In this document: positions 1 through 5,947 of the stretch, in pieces | Position numbering within the stretch: position 1 is the first letter of the stretch | Layout of the letters: each line of letters opens with the position of its first letter | NCBI GenBank assembly: GCA_964370035.1 | Contig: CAYJGT010000064.1 | Span: 1 to 8,568, forward strand | Origin: CAYJHC01 sp964370035 | GTDB taxonomy: Bacteria; Bacillota; Clostridia; Peptostreptococcales; Anaerovoracaceae | Reading direction: 5' to 3' | DNA length: 8,568 nucleotides | The notes under the pieces: model-generated | The model's input: only the letters and a program-made list of their open reading frames with translations | Database searches by the model: none | Told to the model about the DNA's origin: nothing | Translations under genes and position numbers: made by a program

Positions 1-33
1 TCCCTGTTAAATATAGGTTTACCCAAAGAACAC

Positions 34-68
34 AAAAATAGCGAAGTAGTGTTTCATTACCTCGCTAT
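34..68 (-). terminator. Intrinsic terminator downstream of rlmB
   Basis: On the minus strand a 14-base-pair stem (arms at 55-68 and 38-51, with one A-C mismatch and one G-U pair) closes on an AAA loop and is followed at once by TTTTGTG. It lies 70 bases past the rlmB stop and marks the end of the leftward gene cluster. In B. subtilis the cluster continues after rlmB into yacP and sigH, so ending here suggests a different downstream arrangement. Confidence 0.85.
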
Positions 69-137
69 AAAGCCTAACTTATTGGACACATCACTTTTCA
101 AGATGCTACCTTAAATTTTTTTAACTAATTCCAATAT

Positions 138-1145
138 TTATTTAGCAAAGTTCCTTGCTTCTACTGTCTTGTATATTACTATTGCCGCAGCATTTGACGC
201 ATTTAGCGAGTTTATCTTACCTTTTATCGGCAAGGAAACCACAAAGTCACTATTGTCCTTTATTAGACGGCTTACCCCTTTATCTTCTCCTCCAACAACT
301 AGCGCTATTGGCCCTGATAGATTTGCATTACTTAAATCAGTTCCATCCATGTCTAGGGCGCTAATCCATACTCCTTCCTCTTGGAGTTGCTTCATAGCAT
401 CTACCAAATTAGAAACCTTTGCACACATAATATGTGCAGCTGCTCCAGCTGAAGTTTTTATTACCGTTTCATTAACTGTAGCAGATCTTCTATTCGGTAT
501 TATTATTCCATGAGCTCCTGCACATTCTGCTGTACGCATAATTGCACCTAAATTATGTGGATCCTCTATACCATCTAATATAATTACGAAAGGGTCTTCC
601 TCCCTTTTCTTTGCTAAATCCAAAATATCTTCTATCTCGTTATATCTATAATCAGAAATTATTCCAAGCACCCCTTGATGTTTAACAAAGTCAGCTCCAT
701 GACTTTGTAATACTCTTTGAATCTTTTCCTTAGGAGCAATAGTAACCTTAATCCCCTGGGATCTAGCTTTTCCCATTATTTTAGACGTAGAGCCTGAGCT
801 TCCTTCTTGAACAAATATTTCTTCTATTGCAAAAGGCATTTTCTTTCCATTTTCCTTTGCATCTTCAGTCGCAACTAAAACTTCAAGAACTGAGTTTCTA
901 CCAAAAATGATATTGTTCAAATCAGCCTGAACTTGCTCTCTTGAAGTCGATCTATTTAAGCCTTTATTCTCACTTCGCCCCTTGCCCCTATCTTGGACAC
1001 CTTCTACCTTATTATCACTTCTACCAAAGCTTCTACTTGTCCCTCTTGATTTTCCTTCTCCCTCTTTTTTAAATGAGCCATTTCTCCCTTGAGGTCTTCC
1101 CCCTCTACTTTTGCCTTGATCCTTATTACTATCTCTCTTTGCCAC
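138..1145 (-). CDS. rlmB: 23S rRNA (guanosine-2'-O-)-methyltransferase RlmB (SpoU/TrmH family)
   Basis: The protein uses S-adenosylmethionine to methylate the 2'-O of a conserved guanosine in 23S rRNA (G2251 in E. coli numbering). With the GTG start chosen here it has 335 residues. Residues 1-70 are a disordered tail rich in G, K, R, S and D, with two GKSRG copies at 11-15 and 31-35. The rRNA-binding domain begins near FGRNSV (81-86). The three SPOUT knot motifs are present: DPHNLGAIMRTAE around 195-207, GGEDKG at 285-290 and LPIKGKINSLNASNAA at 305-320. An ATG-led reading from 1187 (349 residues) is possible but would overlap folA and lacks a good ribosome site; the GTG at 1145 has AAAGGA six bases upstream and begins one base after the folA stop. 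E. coli RlmB is about 243 residues, so the tail accounts for the extra length. Family assignment is firm. Confidence 0.95.
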   Translation of the reverse strand: MAKRDSNKDQGKSRGGRPQGRNGSFKKEGEGKSRGTSRSFGRSDNKVEGVQDRGKGRSENKGLNRSTSREQVQADLNNIIFGRNSVLEVLVATEDAKENGKKMPFAIEEIFVQEGSSGSTSKIMGKARSQGIKVTIAPKEKIQRVLQSHGADFVKHQGVLGIISDYRYNEIEDILDLAKKREEDPFVIILDGIEDPHNLGAIMRTAECAGAHGIIIPNRRSATVNETVIKTSAGAAAHIMCAKVSNLVDAMKQLQEEGVWISALDMDGTDLSNANLSGPIALVVGGEDKGVSRLIKDNSDFVVSLPIKGKINSLNASNAAAIVIYKTVEARNFAK

Positions 1146-1146
1146 G

Positions 1147-1650
1147 TTATTTCCTTTCATAAATAAAGAATTGATACTCAATACCATTCTCTATATTCTC
1201 TTCACTTTCCCAACTTATCTTGAATTCATCCATTTGATCAAGGTTAGGGAAAAAAGTATCAGCATTATAATCACCATTAATTTTAGTTACATATATTTTG
1301 TTACAAAGTGGCAAAAGCTCTTTATATATTTCAGCCCCACCCGATACAAAAACATTGTCTTTGTCCAACTCTTCCAACTTTTTATAAAGTTCTTCTTTTG
1401 ATAGTACTACCTGAAAATCTCTATTCTCAAAAGTAAGTTTTGAAATTTCAGCATTTCTAGTTAATACTATATTCTTTCTCTTTGGCAGAGGCTTTCCCCC
1501 TGGTAATGACTCTAGAGTTTTTCTCCCCATAACAATCGTTTTCCCCAAAGTCTTTTCTTTGTAATAATTTAGGTCACCAGGAATATGGCAAAGTAAATCG
1601 CCTTCTCTTCCTATTCCCCAGCTACTATCTACGGCAACTATTGCATTCAT
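1147..1650 (-). CDS. folA: Dihydrofolate reductase
   Basis: It reduces 7,8-dihydrofolate to tetrahydrofolate with NADPH in the cytoplasm. The 167-residue length is typical. Visible landmarks are IVAVD at the start, the WGIG loop at 11-14, the acidic substrate residue Asp26 in IPGDL, the NADPH-binding MGRKTLESLPG at 41-51, Arg58 in the position that usually contacts the folate glutamate, and the GGAEIY nucleotide motif at 104-109. It follows thyA, whose reaction produces dihydrofolate, so the two act in one cycle. The ATG at 1650 is the only sensible start, since a TAA lies two codons upstream, but no Shine-Dalgarno stands at the usual distance. The symbol dfrA is also used for this family. 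Nothing suggests an imported trimethoprim-resistance cassette. Confidence 0.95.
   Translation of the reverse strand: MNAIVAVDSSWGIGREGDLLCHIPGDLNYYKEKTLGKTIVMGRKTLESLPGGKPLPKRKNIVLTRNAEISKLTFENRDFQVVLSKEELYKKLEELDKDNVFVSGGAEIYKELLPLCNKIYVTKINGDYNADTFFPNLDQMDEFKISWESEENIENGIEYQFFIYERK
1152..1157 (-). promoter_or_regulatory. Shine-Dalgarno that decides the rlmB start
   Basis: AAAGGA on the minus strand sits six bases before GTG at 1145-1143, inside the last codons of folA. The upstream ATG codons at 1160 and 1187 have no comparable site. The junction reads TAA, one base, GTG, so rlmB translation is probably coupled to that of folA. Confidence 0.75.
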
Positions 1651-1662
1651 TAGTTATTTTTG

Positions 1663-1684
1663 TGATGTTTTTAGTTAAACACCA
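1663..1684 (-). promoter_or_regulatory. Hairpin between a Shine-Dalgarno-like site and the folA start
   Basis: On the minus strand TGGTGTTT (1684-1677) pairs with AAACATCA (1670-1663) around a six-base loop, 8 pairs with one G-U. AAAGGAAGA (1693-1685) abuts its base, and 12 bases separate the hairpin from the folA ATG. Folding would bring the purine-rich site nearer the start. There is no U-run, so it is not a terminator. The regulatory role is inference. Confidence 0.4.
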
Positions 1685-1847
1685 TCTTCCTTTCTAACTT
1701 ATTTTAATATATCCTACCAAAATATCGCTCCACATCTCTTAAGGCAGTGGTTTACCATTCAACCCTTCAATATGATAATATTTCTACCAAGGTTCTAAAA
1801 AACATATCCCCACAGCTTATCAACTTAAAACCATCGCCATGGACTAA

Positions 1848-1877
1848 TCAGGCAAACGGGTTAGCTACTTTGCCTGA
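1848..1877 (-). other. Perfect 9-bp hairpin just after thyA
   Basis: TCAGGCAAA and TTTGCCTGA form a perfect stem around a 12-base loop, beginning 16 bases past the thyA stop. On the minus strand it is followed by TTAGTCC rather than a U-run, and on the plus strand by AACTGC, so it fits an RNA-stabilising or processing structure better than an intrinsic terminator. Confidence 0.6.
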
Positions 1878-1892
1878 ACTGCAAACTTATTT

Positions 1893-2723
1893 CTAAATAG
1901 CAATTGGAATATTAGTTATCTGAGGGTTCTTCTCATAGTCATCTATCTTTATATCATCAATTGTAAAATCATAGAAATTTGTAATGTTAGGGTTCAATGT
2001 AAACTTTGGAGCAGAAAACTGTGGTCTTTTAATCATATCTTGAATGATAGGCAAATGTCTGTCATAAACATGAGCATCAGCAATTACATGAACCAATTCT
2101 CCTGGCTTTAGCCCTGAAACCTGAGCAAACATCATCAATAAAACGGAGTATTGAACTACATTCCAGTTATTTGCAGCCAAAATATCTTGTGATCTCTGAT
2201 TTAATATTCCATTTAACTTATCACCAGTCACATTGAAGGTCATACTATATGCGCAAGGTTCAAGACCCATTTCCATTAAGTCTTGGAAGTTAAATATATT
2301 TGTCATTATTCGCCTTGAGTATGGAGTGTTCTTTAACTGCCATAATACATTGTCCACCTGATCCATCTCTCCATGAGGGAACTTATATTTTACACCTAGT
2401 TGATAACCATAAGCCTTTCCTATAGAGCCATCTTCATCTGCCCATTGATCCCATATTTTGCTATTTAACTGTGAAATATTATTCGATTTTTTTTGCCAAA
2501 TCCAAAGTATTTCATCAACTGCAGATTTTATAGCAGTTGGACGTAATGTAAGAGCTGGAAATTCTTCTTGTAGATTGTATCTATTTACTACTCCAAATGA
2601 CTTTACTGTATGTGCTGGGGTTCCGTCCTCCCATTTAGCTCTAACAGTCTGCCCTTCTGTAGAATATCCATTTTCTAATATATCTTCACACATATTTATA
2701 AATAATTTGTCTGCCCTACTCAT
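1893..2723 (-). CDS. thyA: Thymidylate synthase ThyA, B. subtilis ThyA/phage phi3T-like type
   Basis: It methylates dUMP to dTMP using methylenetetrahydrofolate and releases dihydrofolate. The 276 residues match the usual length. Arg28 sits in the N-terminal phosphate-binding position, WIW at 74-76 and IWDQW at 90-94 belong to the active-site wall, Arg137/138 lie in the dimer phosphate contact, the catalytic Cys157 is in EPC, RSQD covers 177-180, the dUMP-binding Asn is probably Asn188, and DAHVY is at 216-220. Phrases such as KWEDGTPAHT, EDGSIGKAYG and FYDFTIDD are close to what I remember of the B. subtilis ThyA/phi3T protein rather than E. coli ThyA. The usual His after the catalytic Cys is Ala158 here. 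The start has a strong AGGGGGAG ribosome site. folA follows after 242 bases. Confidence 0.95.
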   Translation of the reverse strand: MSRADKLFINMCEDILENGYSTEGQTVRAKWEDGTPAHTVKSFGVVNRYNLQEEFPALTLRPTAIKSAVDEILWIWQKKSNNISQLNSKIWDQWADEDGSIGKAYGYQLGVKYKFPHGEMDQVDNVLWQLKNTPYSRRIMTNIFNFQDLMEMGLEPCAYSMTFNVTGDKLNGILNQRSQDILAANNWNVVQYSVLLMMFAQVSGLKPGELVHVIADAHVYDRHLPIIQDMIKRPQFSAPKFTLNPNITNFYDFTIDDIKIDDYEKNPQITNIPIAI

Positions 2724-2761
2724 TATTCTCCCCCTTACAATAAATCATTAATCAGCTTTTT

Positions 2762-3010
2762 CTAGAACACAAAATATCTTATTCCAATCCCTATTAGGCC
2801 TAAAACTATTATTATTACATAAAGCTTTTCATTTGCCGAAAAAGGTCTTCCTTTTCCTTTTTCATCAGCCTTTGCTTCAGTTTCTGAAGATGCTTCTTTT
2901 TTTCTAATTGCCTCTTCATTTTCCGCTGTATACTGTTTATTGGTTTTATAGTAATCAGCCAACATGTCTCGCCCTTTATTCCTAACAACCTTCTTTTTTT
3001 TGCTTTCCAC
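2762..3010 (-). CDS. Small single-span membrane protein of unknown function
   Basis: I do not recognise a family. The 82-residue product begins with a very basic stretch (KKKK at 4-7), continues as a hydrophilic, charged and probably disordered or helical segment rich in K and E up to about residue 61, and ends in one hydrophobic span (63-82, LYVIIIVLGLIGIGIRYFVF) that reaches the C-terminus. This is the layout of a tail-anchored protein with its charged part probably in the cytoplasm. The start is GTG, with no convincing Shine-Dalgarno at the right distance (an AGGAAG lies about 25 bases upstream with no start codon after it), so the exact start is uncertain. It sits between mrnC and thyA, all in the same direction, with 38 bases to thyA. 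A competing overlapping frame of 67 codons from 3018 lacks any recognisable character and is rejected. Confidence 0.6.
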   Translation of the reverse strand: MESKKKKVVRNKGRDMLADYYKTNKQYTAENEEAIRKKEASSETEAKADEKGKGRPFSANEKLYVIIIVLGLIGIGIRYFVF

Positions 3011-3146
3011 TTTATCACTACTTTCTCTAAAAAACTTCCTAATTTATTTTTCAGCGCTTTCTAAGATTTTCTTACCCTAATTTACCTTCGCATTTTTTTG
3101 CAGGCCAACATTTCCTTCCACTTTTCTATTAGGTTTATTTCCATTC

Positions 3147-3554
3147 TTAACTATTATTTTCAACAATATGTTCTTCAATGACTCGAATTCCAATTTGTGC
3201 TAACTTAGATAATCTTTCTTCTTGCTCTGTCATATATAGGAACCCTATTAAAGCCTCAAAAGCTGTAGCCAACTTATAGCTAACCGGATCAATATTTTTG
3301 GGCTTAGAAAGAATTTTTCTGTTTCGAGCTCTTTTCATTACTGTAGTTTCTTCTTCTGTTAAGTAAGGTACTAACGCTTTCATAATTTTCGCTTGACTTT
3401 CACCTTTTACAAATTTCACAGTTTCCTTATGTACAGCATCAATATGCGGACAACCTTTAGAAACAACATGCTTTCTAATTATCACCTCATATATGCCATC
3501 ACCAATATATGCAAGGACCATAGGATTAATGTTCTTCGCTTCTCTTCTATCCAT
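3147..3554 (-). CDS. mrnC: Mini-ribonuclease III (Mini-III)
   Basis: This RNase III catalytic domain without a double-stranded-RNA-binding domain trims the ends of 23S rRNA precursor in Firmicutes. From the ATG at 3554 the protein has 135 residues. NPMVLAYIGDGIYE (10-23) is the RNase III signature with catalytic Asp19, and AFEALIG (98-104) supplies the second acidic residue, Glu100. The length agrees with the family (B. subtilis about 143). A GTG at 3560 would add two residues, but GGTGA directly before the ATG at 3554 aligns better with the ribosome, so the ATG is preferred. It follows cysS by 8 bases and is surely co-transcribed with it. The cysS-mrnC pairing is conserved in Firmicutes. Confidence 0.93.
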   Translation of the reverse strand: MDRREAKNINPMVLAYIGDGIYEVIIRKHVVSKGCPHIDAVHKETVKFVKGESQAKIMKALVPYLTEEETTVMKRARNRKILSKPKNIDPVSYKLATAFEALIGFLYMTEQEERLSKLAQIGIRVIEEHIVENNS

Positions 3555-3562
3555 CTTCACCC

Positions 3563-4960
3563 TTATTCTTTAATAATCTGAACTCCCTGTGGAGTGTCTT
3601 TTATTGTAATCCCTTTAGCCTTTAATATATCTCTAATTTCATCTGCCCTAGCAAAGTCCTTGTTTTTCCTTGCCTCTTGCCTTTCCTCAACTAATTTTTC
3701 AATTTCGCTATCTACTCCATCCTCTTCTTCGTCCATTAGGAGCCCAAGAACATCTGCAAGCTCCATTAGCTTTTCTAGGGACTTTTCTGCCATTTCCTTT
3801 GTAGCGCCATCTTTAGTAGCCGTATTAATAGCACCTACTAATCCAAATATGGCAGTAATTGCATCAGCTGTATTAAGGTCATCATCCATAGCCTTAATAA
3901 ACTGTTCTTTAAAGATAGAGAAACCTTCTAATGCTACCTTTTCCTCTTCAGTTAGCTTTCCTTCCCCAGTGTTGATTAAGTGAATCAAATGCAACTTTCC
4001 ATTTTCCATTCTAGCAAGACTGTTCTTAGCCTGCCCCATTAGTTCCTCGCTAAAGTTAATCGGGTTTCTATAATGCCCAGAAAGTAAAAAGAATCTAATT
4101 ATTTCACCTTTATATTTTTCTAAAATATCTCTAACAGTAAAGAAATTGCCTTCCGATTTAGACATTTTTTGGTTATCAACAGTTATGTATCCATTATGCA
4201 TCCAATAGTTTGCAAAGGTACATCCATTACAAGCCTCTGATTGGGCAATTTCATTTTCATGATGTGGGAAAGTAAGATCTTGTCCTCCTGCATGAATATC
4301 AATCGTTTCACCTAAATATTTTTTTGCCATTGCAGAACATTCAATATGCCAGCCAGGTCTACCCATTCCCCATGGGCTCTCCCATGCAGCCTCATCGTCT
4401 CTTTTTCTTGCTTTCCAAAGGGCAAAATCTAAAGGGTCCTCCTTCTTTTCTTCAACCATTATTCTAGCACCTGATTCTAGGTCTTCTACATTTTGCTTCG
4501 AAAGTTTTCCATATCCCTCAAAACTTCTAGCTTTATAGTACACATCTCCGTCAACAGCATAAGCCATTCCTTTTTCAATAAGAGAGCTTACAAAGTCAAT
4601 TATTTCTTGAATATTTTCAGTTACTTTAGGATGAACATCCGCCTTTCTTACATTAAGTGAAGCAGCATCTTTATAATACTCTTCTATAAATTTTTCACTT
4701 ACCTCTATGGCTTCCATTCCATCTTCTCTAGCCTTATTTATTATCTTGTCATCAACATCTGTAAAGTTTTGAACAAAATTCACCTTGTTGCCTGTAAACT
4801 CCAAATATCTTCTTAGGGTATCAAAGACTACAAATGGTCTAGCATTTCCTATATGAAAATAATTGTATACAGTTGGTCCACATACATATATTTTAATTTC
4901 ATTTGGGTCAATGGGAATAAACTCTTCTTTCTTTCTTGTTAGGGTATTATAAACTTTCAT
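3563..4960 (-). CDS. cysS: Cysteine--tRNA ligase
   Basis: This class I aminoacyl-tRNA synthetase activates cysteine with ATP and attaches it to tRNA-Cys. It is 465 residues, the standard length. The HIGN signature is at 36-39 and KMSKS at 265-269. The zinc site that recognises cysteine is intact: Cys27, Cys208 in WHIEC, His233 and Glu237 in HHENE. The C-terminal part (about 340-465) is the helical anticodon-side domain, ending in the usual ARADEIRDILKAKGITIKDTPQG stretch. AAGGAG stands five bases before the ATG. It follows cysE by 109 bases with no terminator between them, consistent with a cysE-cysS-mrnC operon. Confidence 0.97.
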   Translation of the reverse strand: MKVYNTLTRKKEEFIPIDPNEIKIYVCGPTVYNYFHIGNARPFVVFDTLRRYLEFTGNKVNFVQNFTDVDDKIINKAREDGMEAIEVSEKFIEEYYKDAASLNVRKADVHPKVTENIQEIIDFVSSLIEKGMAYAVDGDVYYKARSFEGYGKLSKQNVEDLESGARIMVEEKKEDPLDFALWKARKRDDEAAWESPWGMGRPGWHIECSAMAKKYLGETIDIHAGGQDLTFPHHENEIAQSEACNGCTFANYWMHNGYITVDNQKMSKSEGNFFTVRDILEKYKGEIIRFFLLSGHYRNPINFSEELMGQAKNSLARMENGKLHLIHLINTGEGKLTEEEKVALEGFSIFKEQFIKAMDDDLNTADAITAIFGLVGAINTATKDGATKEMAEKSLEKLMELADVLGLLMDEEEDGVDSEIEKLVEERQEARKNKDFARADEIRDILKAKGITIKDTPQGVQIIKE

Positions 4961-5069
4961 TTTTTCTCCTTGCTATTTGATTTCTAACTTATTACTCAAT
5001 ACTTTTTACTAGCTTTTTCTTACGCCTTTATTCTCAAAATAATTATTGTCTCTTCTTCCTTTATGCCTT

Positions 5070-5780
5070 TTAAAACCTTCTTTTTGTAAGTTTAGGATTC
5101 TTTGCTCTGCGCATAGGACACCCTGTTAAATCCTTCTCCACATTAATTTTATTACTTGCTCTTAATTCCATTTCAAGCTGCATTATTTTTTTTCTTAGTT
5201 CTTCTATCTCTACATGGATTGGATCTGGTAAATCCACTTGATTCATATCCTCCGTCTTAGGATTATTAATATTTTTTACTACCGTCCCTGGAATTCCAAC
5301 AACTGTTGCTCCATCGGGAACTTCTTTTAACACTACCGAGCCAGCACCTATCCTAACGTCATTTCCCACTTTAAAAGGGCCTAATACTTTTGCTCCTGAT
5401 GCGATAATTACTCTATTGCCAATAGTAGGATGCCTTTTCCCAACATCTTTTCCTGTCCCCCCTAAGGTAACCCCTTGGTAAATAGTAACATCATCCCCTA
5501 TTTCAGCAGTTTCTCCAATTACAACTGCCATACCATGGTCAATCATACATCTTTCACCAATAGTTGCACCTGGGTGAATTTCTACACCTGTAAACCACCT
5601 AACTAACTGAGAAACTATTCTTGCCAAAAGTTTCAGATTAATTTTATATAGTAGATGTGCAAACCTATGCCAAATTAAAGCCCATACTCCAGGATAGCAT
5701 ATTAAAACTTCTAACGCGTTTCTTGCTGCTGGGTCTTTTTCTAAAACAACTTTCACATATCCTCTTGCATATTTAAACAT
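5070..5780 (-). CDS. cysE: Serine O-acetyltransferase
   Basis: It transfers acetyl from acetyl-CoA to L-serine, giving O-acetylserine, the carbon skeleton for cysteine. The 236-residue protein has the short N-terminal helical part of the Firmicutes type (B. subtilis about 217, E. coli 273). The left-handed beta-helix of hexapeptide repeats runs from about 66 to 165 (GATIGE, VVIGET, AEIGDD, VRIGAG). Catalytic residues are Asp81 and His82 in IDHG and His117 in RHPT; the acetyl-CoA loop GVTLGGTGK is at 103-111. Residues 188-210 look like a short coiled coil, followed by a basic tail ending KRRF. AGGAAG lies eight bases before the ATG. Direct proximity to cysS is the classic arrangement. No T-box is visible in the 167-base leader. 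Confidence 0.96.
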   Translation of the reverse strand: MFKYARGYVKVVLEKDPAARNALEVLICYPGVWALIWHRFAHLLYKINLKLLARIVSQLVRWFTGVEIHPGATIGERCMIDHGMAVVIGETAEIGDDVTIYQGVTLGGTGKDVGKRHPTIGNRVIIASGAKVLGPFKVGNDVRIGAGSVVLKEVPDGATVVGIPGTVVKNINNPKTEDMNQVDLPDPIHVEIEELRKKIMQLEMELRASNKINVEKDLTGCPMRRAKNPKLTKRRF

Positions 5781-5836
5781 ATTATTTACTTCCTAATTAT
5801 TATTACTATCTTTCATATTTTACCATCCGTATTTTA

Positions 5837-5941
5837 CTAATTGTTATTTATCTCTTTAATTTTTATTACCCTATTACAGTCAAATTTAACGGTATTCTGT
5901 AATTTGGTTTGCAACTCCTCTAGTATTAAGTTACTAATGGA
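5837..5941 (-). pseudogene. In-frame, coding-like continuation of the PHP gene after its stops
   Basis: After the PHP stop (TAA at 5950-5948), one CGA codon and a second TAA (5944-5942), the same frame is open for 34 codons up to TAG at 5839-5837. The translation begins SISNLILEELQTKLQ and looks like a real helical C-terminal end. RNase AM-like proteins normally have a few tens of residues after GSDFH, including a short strand of type IxLG. Reading both TAA codons as TTA would give EPEDLRLSISN, which fits that pattern. It may be a lost tail of the PHP gene; the region also contains a possible TTGACT promoter element (5878-5883) for cysE. Confidence 0.4.
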
Positions 5942-5947
5942 TTATCG

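Larger units (their letters stand above)
1651..1892 (-). other. Spacer between thyA and folA with several hairpins; possible structured leader
   Basis: No reading frame of note crosses these 242 bases on either strand. Read on the minus strand it holds a perfect 9-base-pair hairpin (1848-1877), a bulged hairpin with AACCTT pairing AAGGGTT around an inner AATAT/ATATT stem (about 1760-1797), a TTGGTAG sequence found twice (about 1784-1790 and 1714-1720), a CUGCC/GGUAG pairing option, and an 8-base-pair hairpin just before folA (1663-1684). I do not recognise a known riboswitch. It could be a folA leader RNA, a small RNA, or decayed DNA. Confidence 0.4.

Noticed and set aside
169..513. Plus-strand frames opposite rlmB.
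   Set aside because: They are shadows of the conserved methyltransferase domain with no ribosome site or family features.
1715..1745. Minus-strand CTTAAGAGATGTGGAGCGA resembles the start of a SAM-I riboswitch (S-box).
   Set aside because: The remaining conserved S-box parts, such as GATGAAACCCGGCAACC, are absent downstream, so the likeness is limited to a short stretch.
1848..1877. Hairpin after thyA as an intrinsic terminator.
   Set aside because: Neither strand has a U-run after the stem.
1848..1877. Integron attC or transposon end suggested by the inverted repeat.
   Set aside because: The core sites do not fit, no integrase or transposase is present, and no target duplication is visible.
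2815..3018. 67-codon minus-strand frame overlapping the small membrane protein gene.
   Set aside because: It lies in another frame of the same DNA, starts at GTG with poor ribosome site, and has no domain or membrane character; the 82-codon frame is the more protein-like.
3080..3115. Nine-codon ORF (MLACKKMRR) after mrnC with GGAAGGA before it.
   Set aside because: The purine-rich site abuts the ATG too closely and nothing suggests a leader function.
3594..3983. 129-codon plus-strand frame opposite cysS.
   Set aside because: It is antisense to a clearly conserved coding region and its Ser/Leu-rich product is what the complement of such a gene gives.
5840..5930. Independent small ORF starting at TTG after GAGGAG between PHP and cysE.
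   Set aside because: There is no space between GAGGAG and TTG, and the frame is that of the PHP gene, so a lost PHP tail explains it better.
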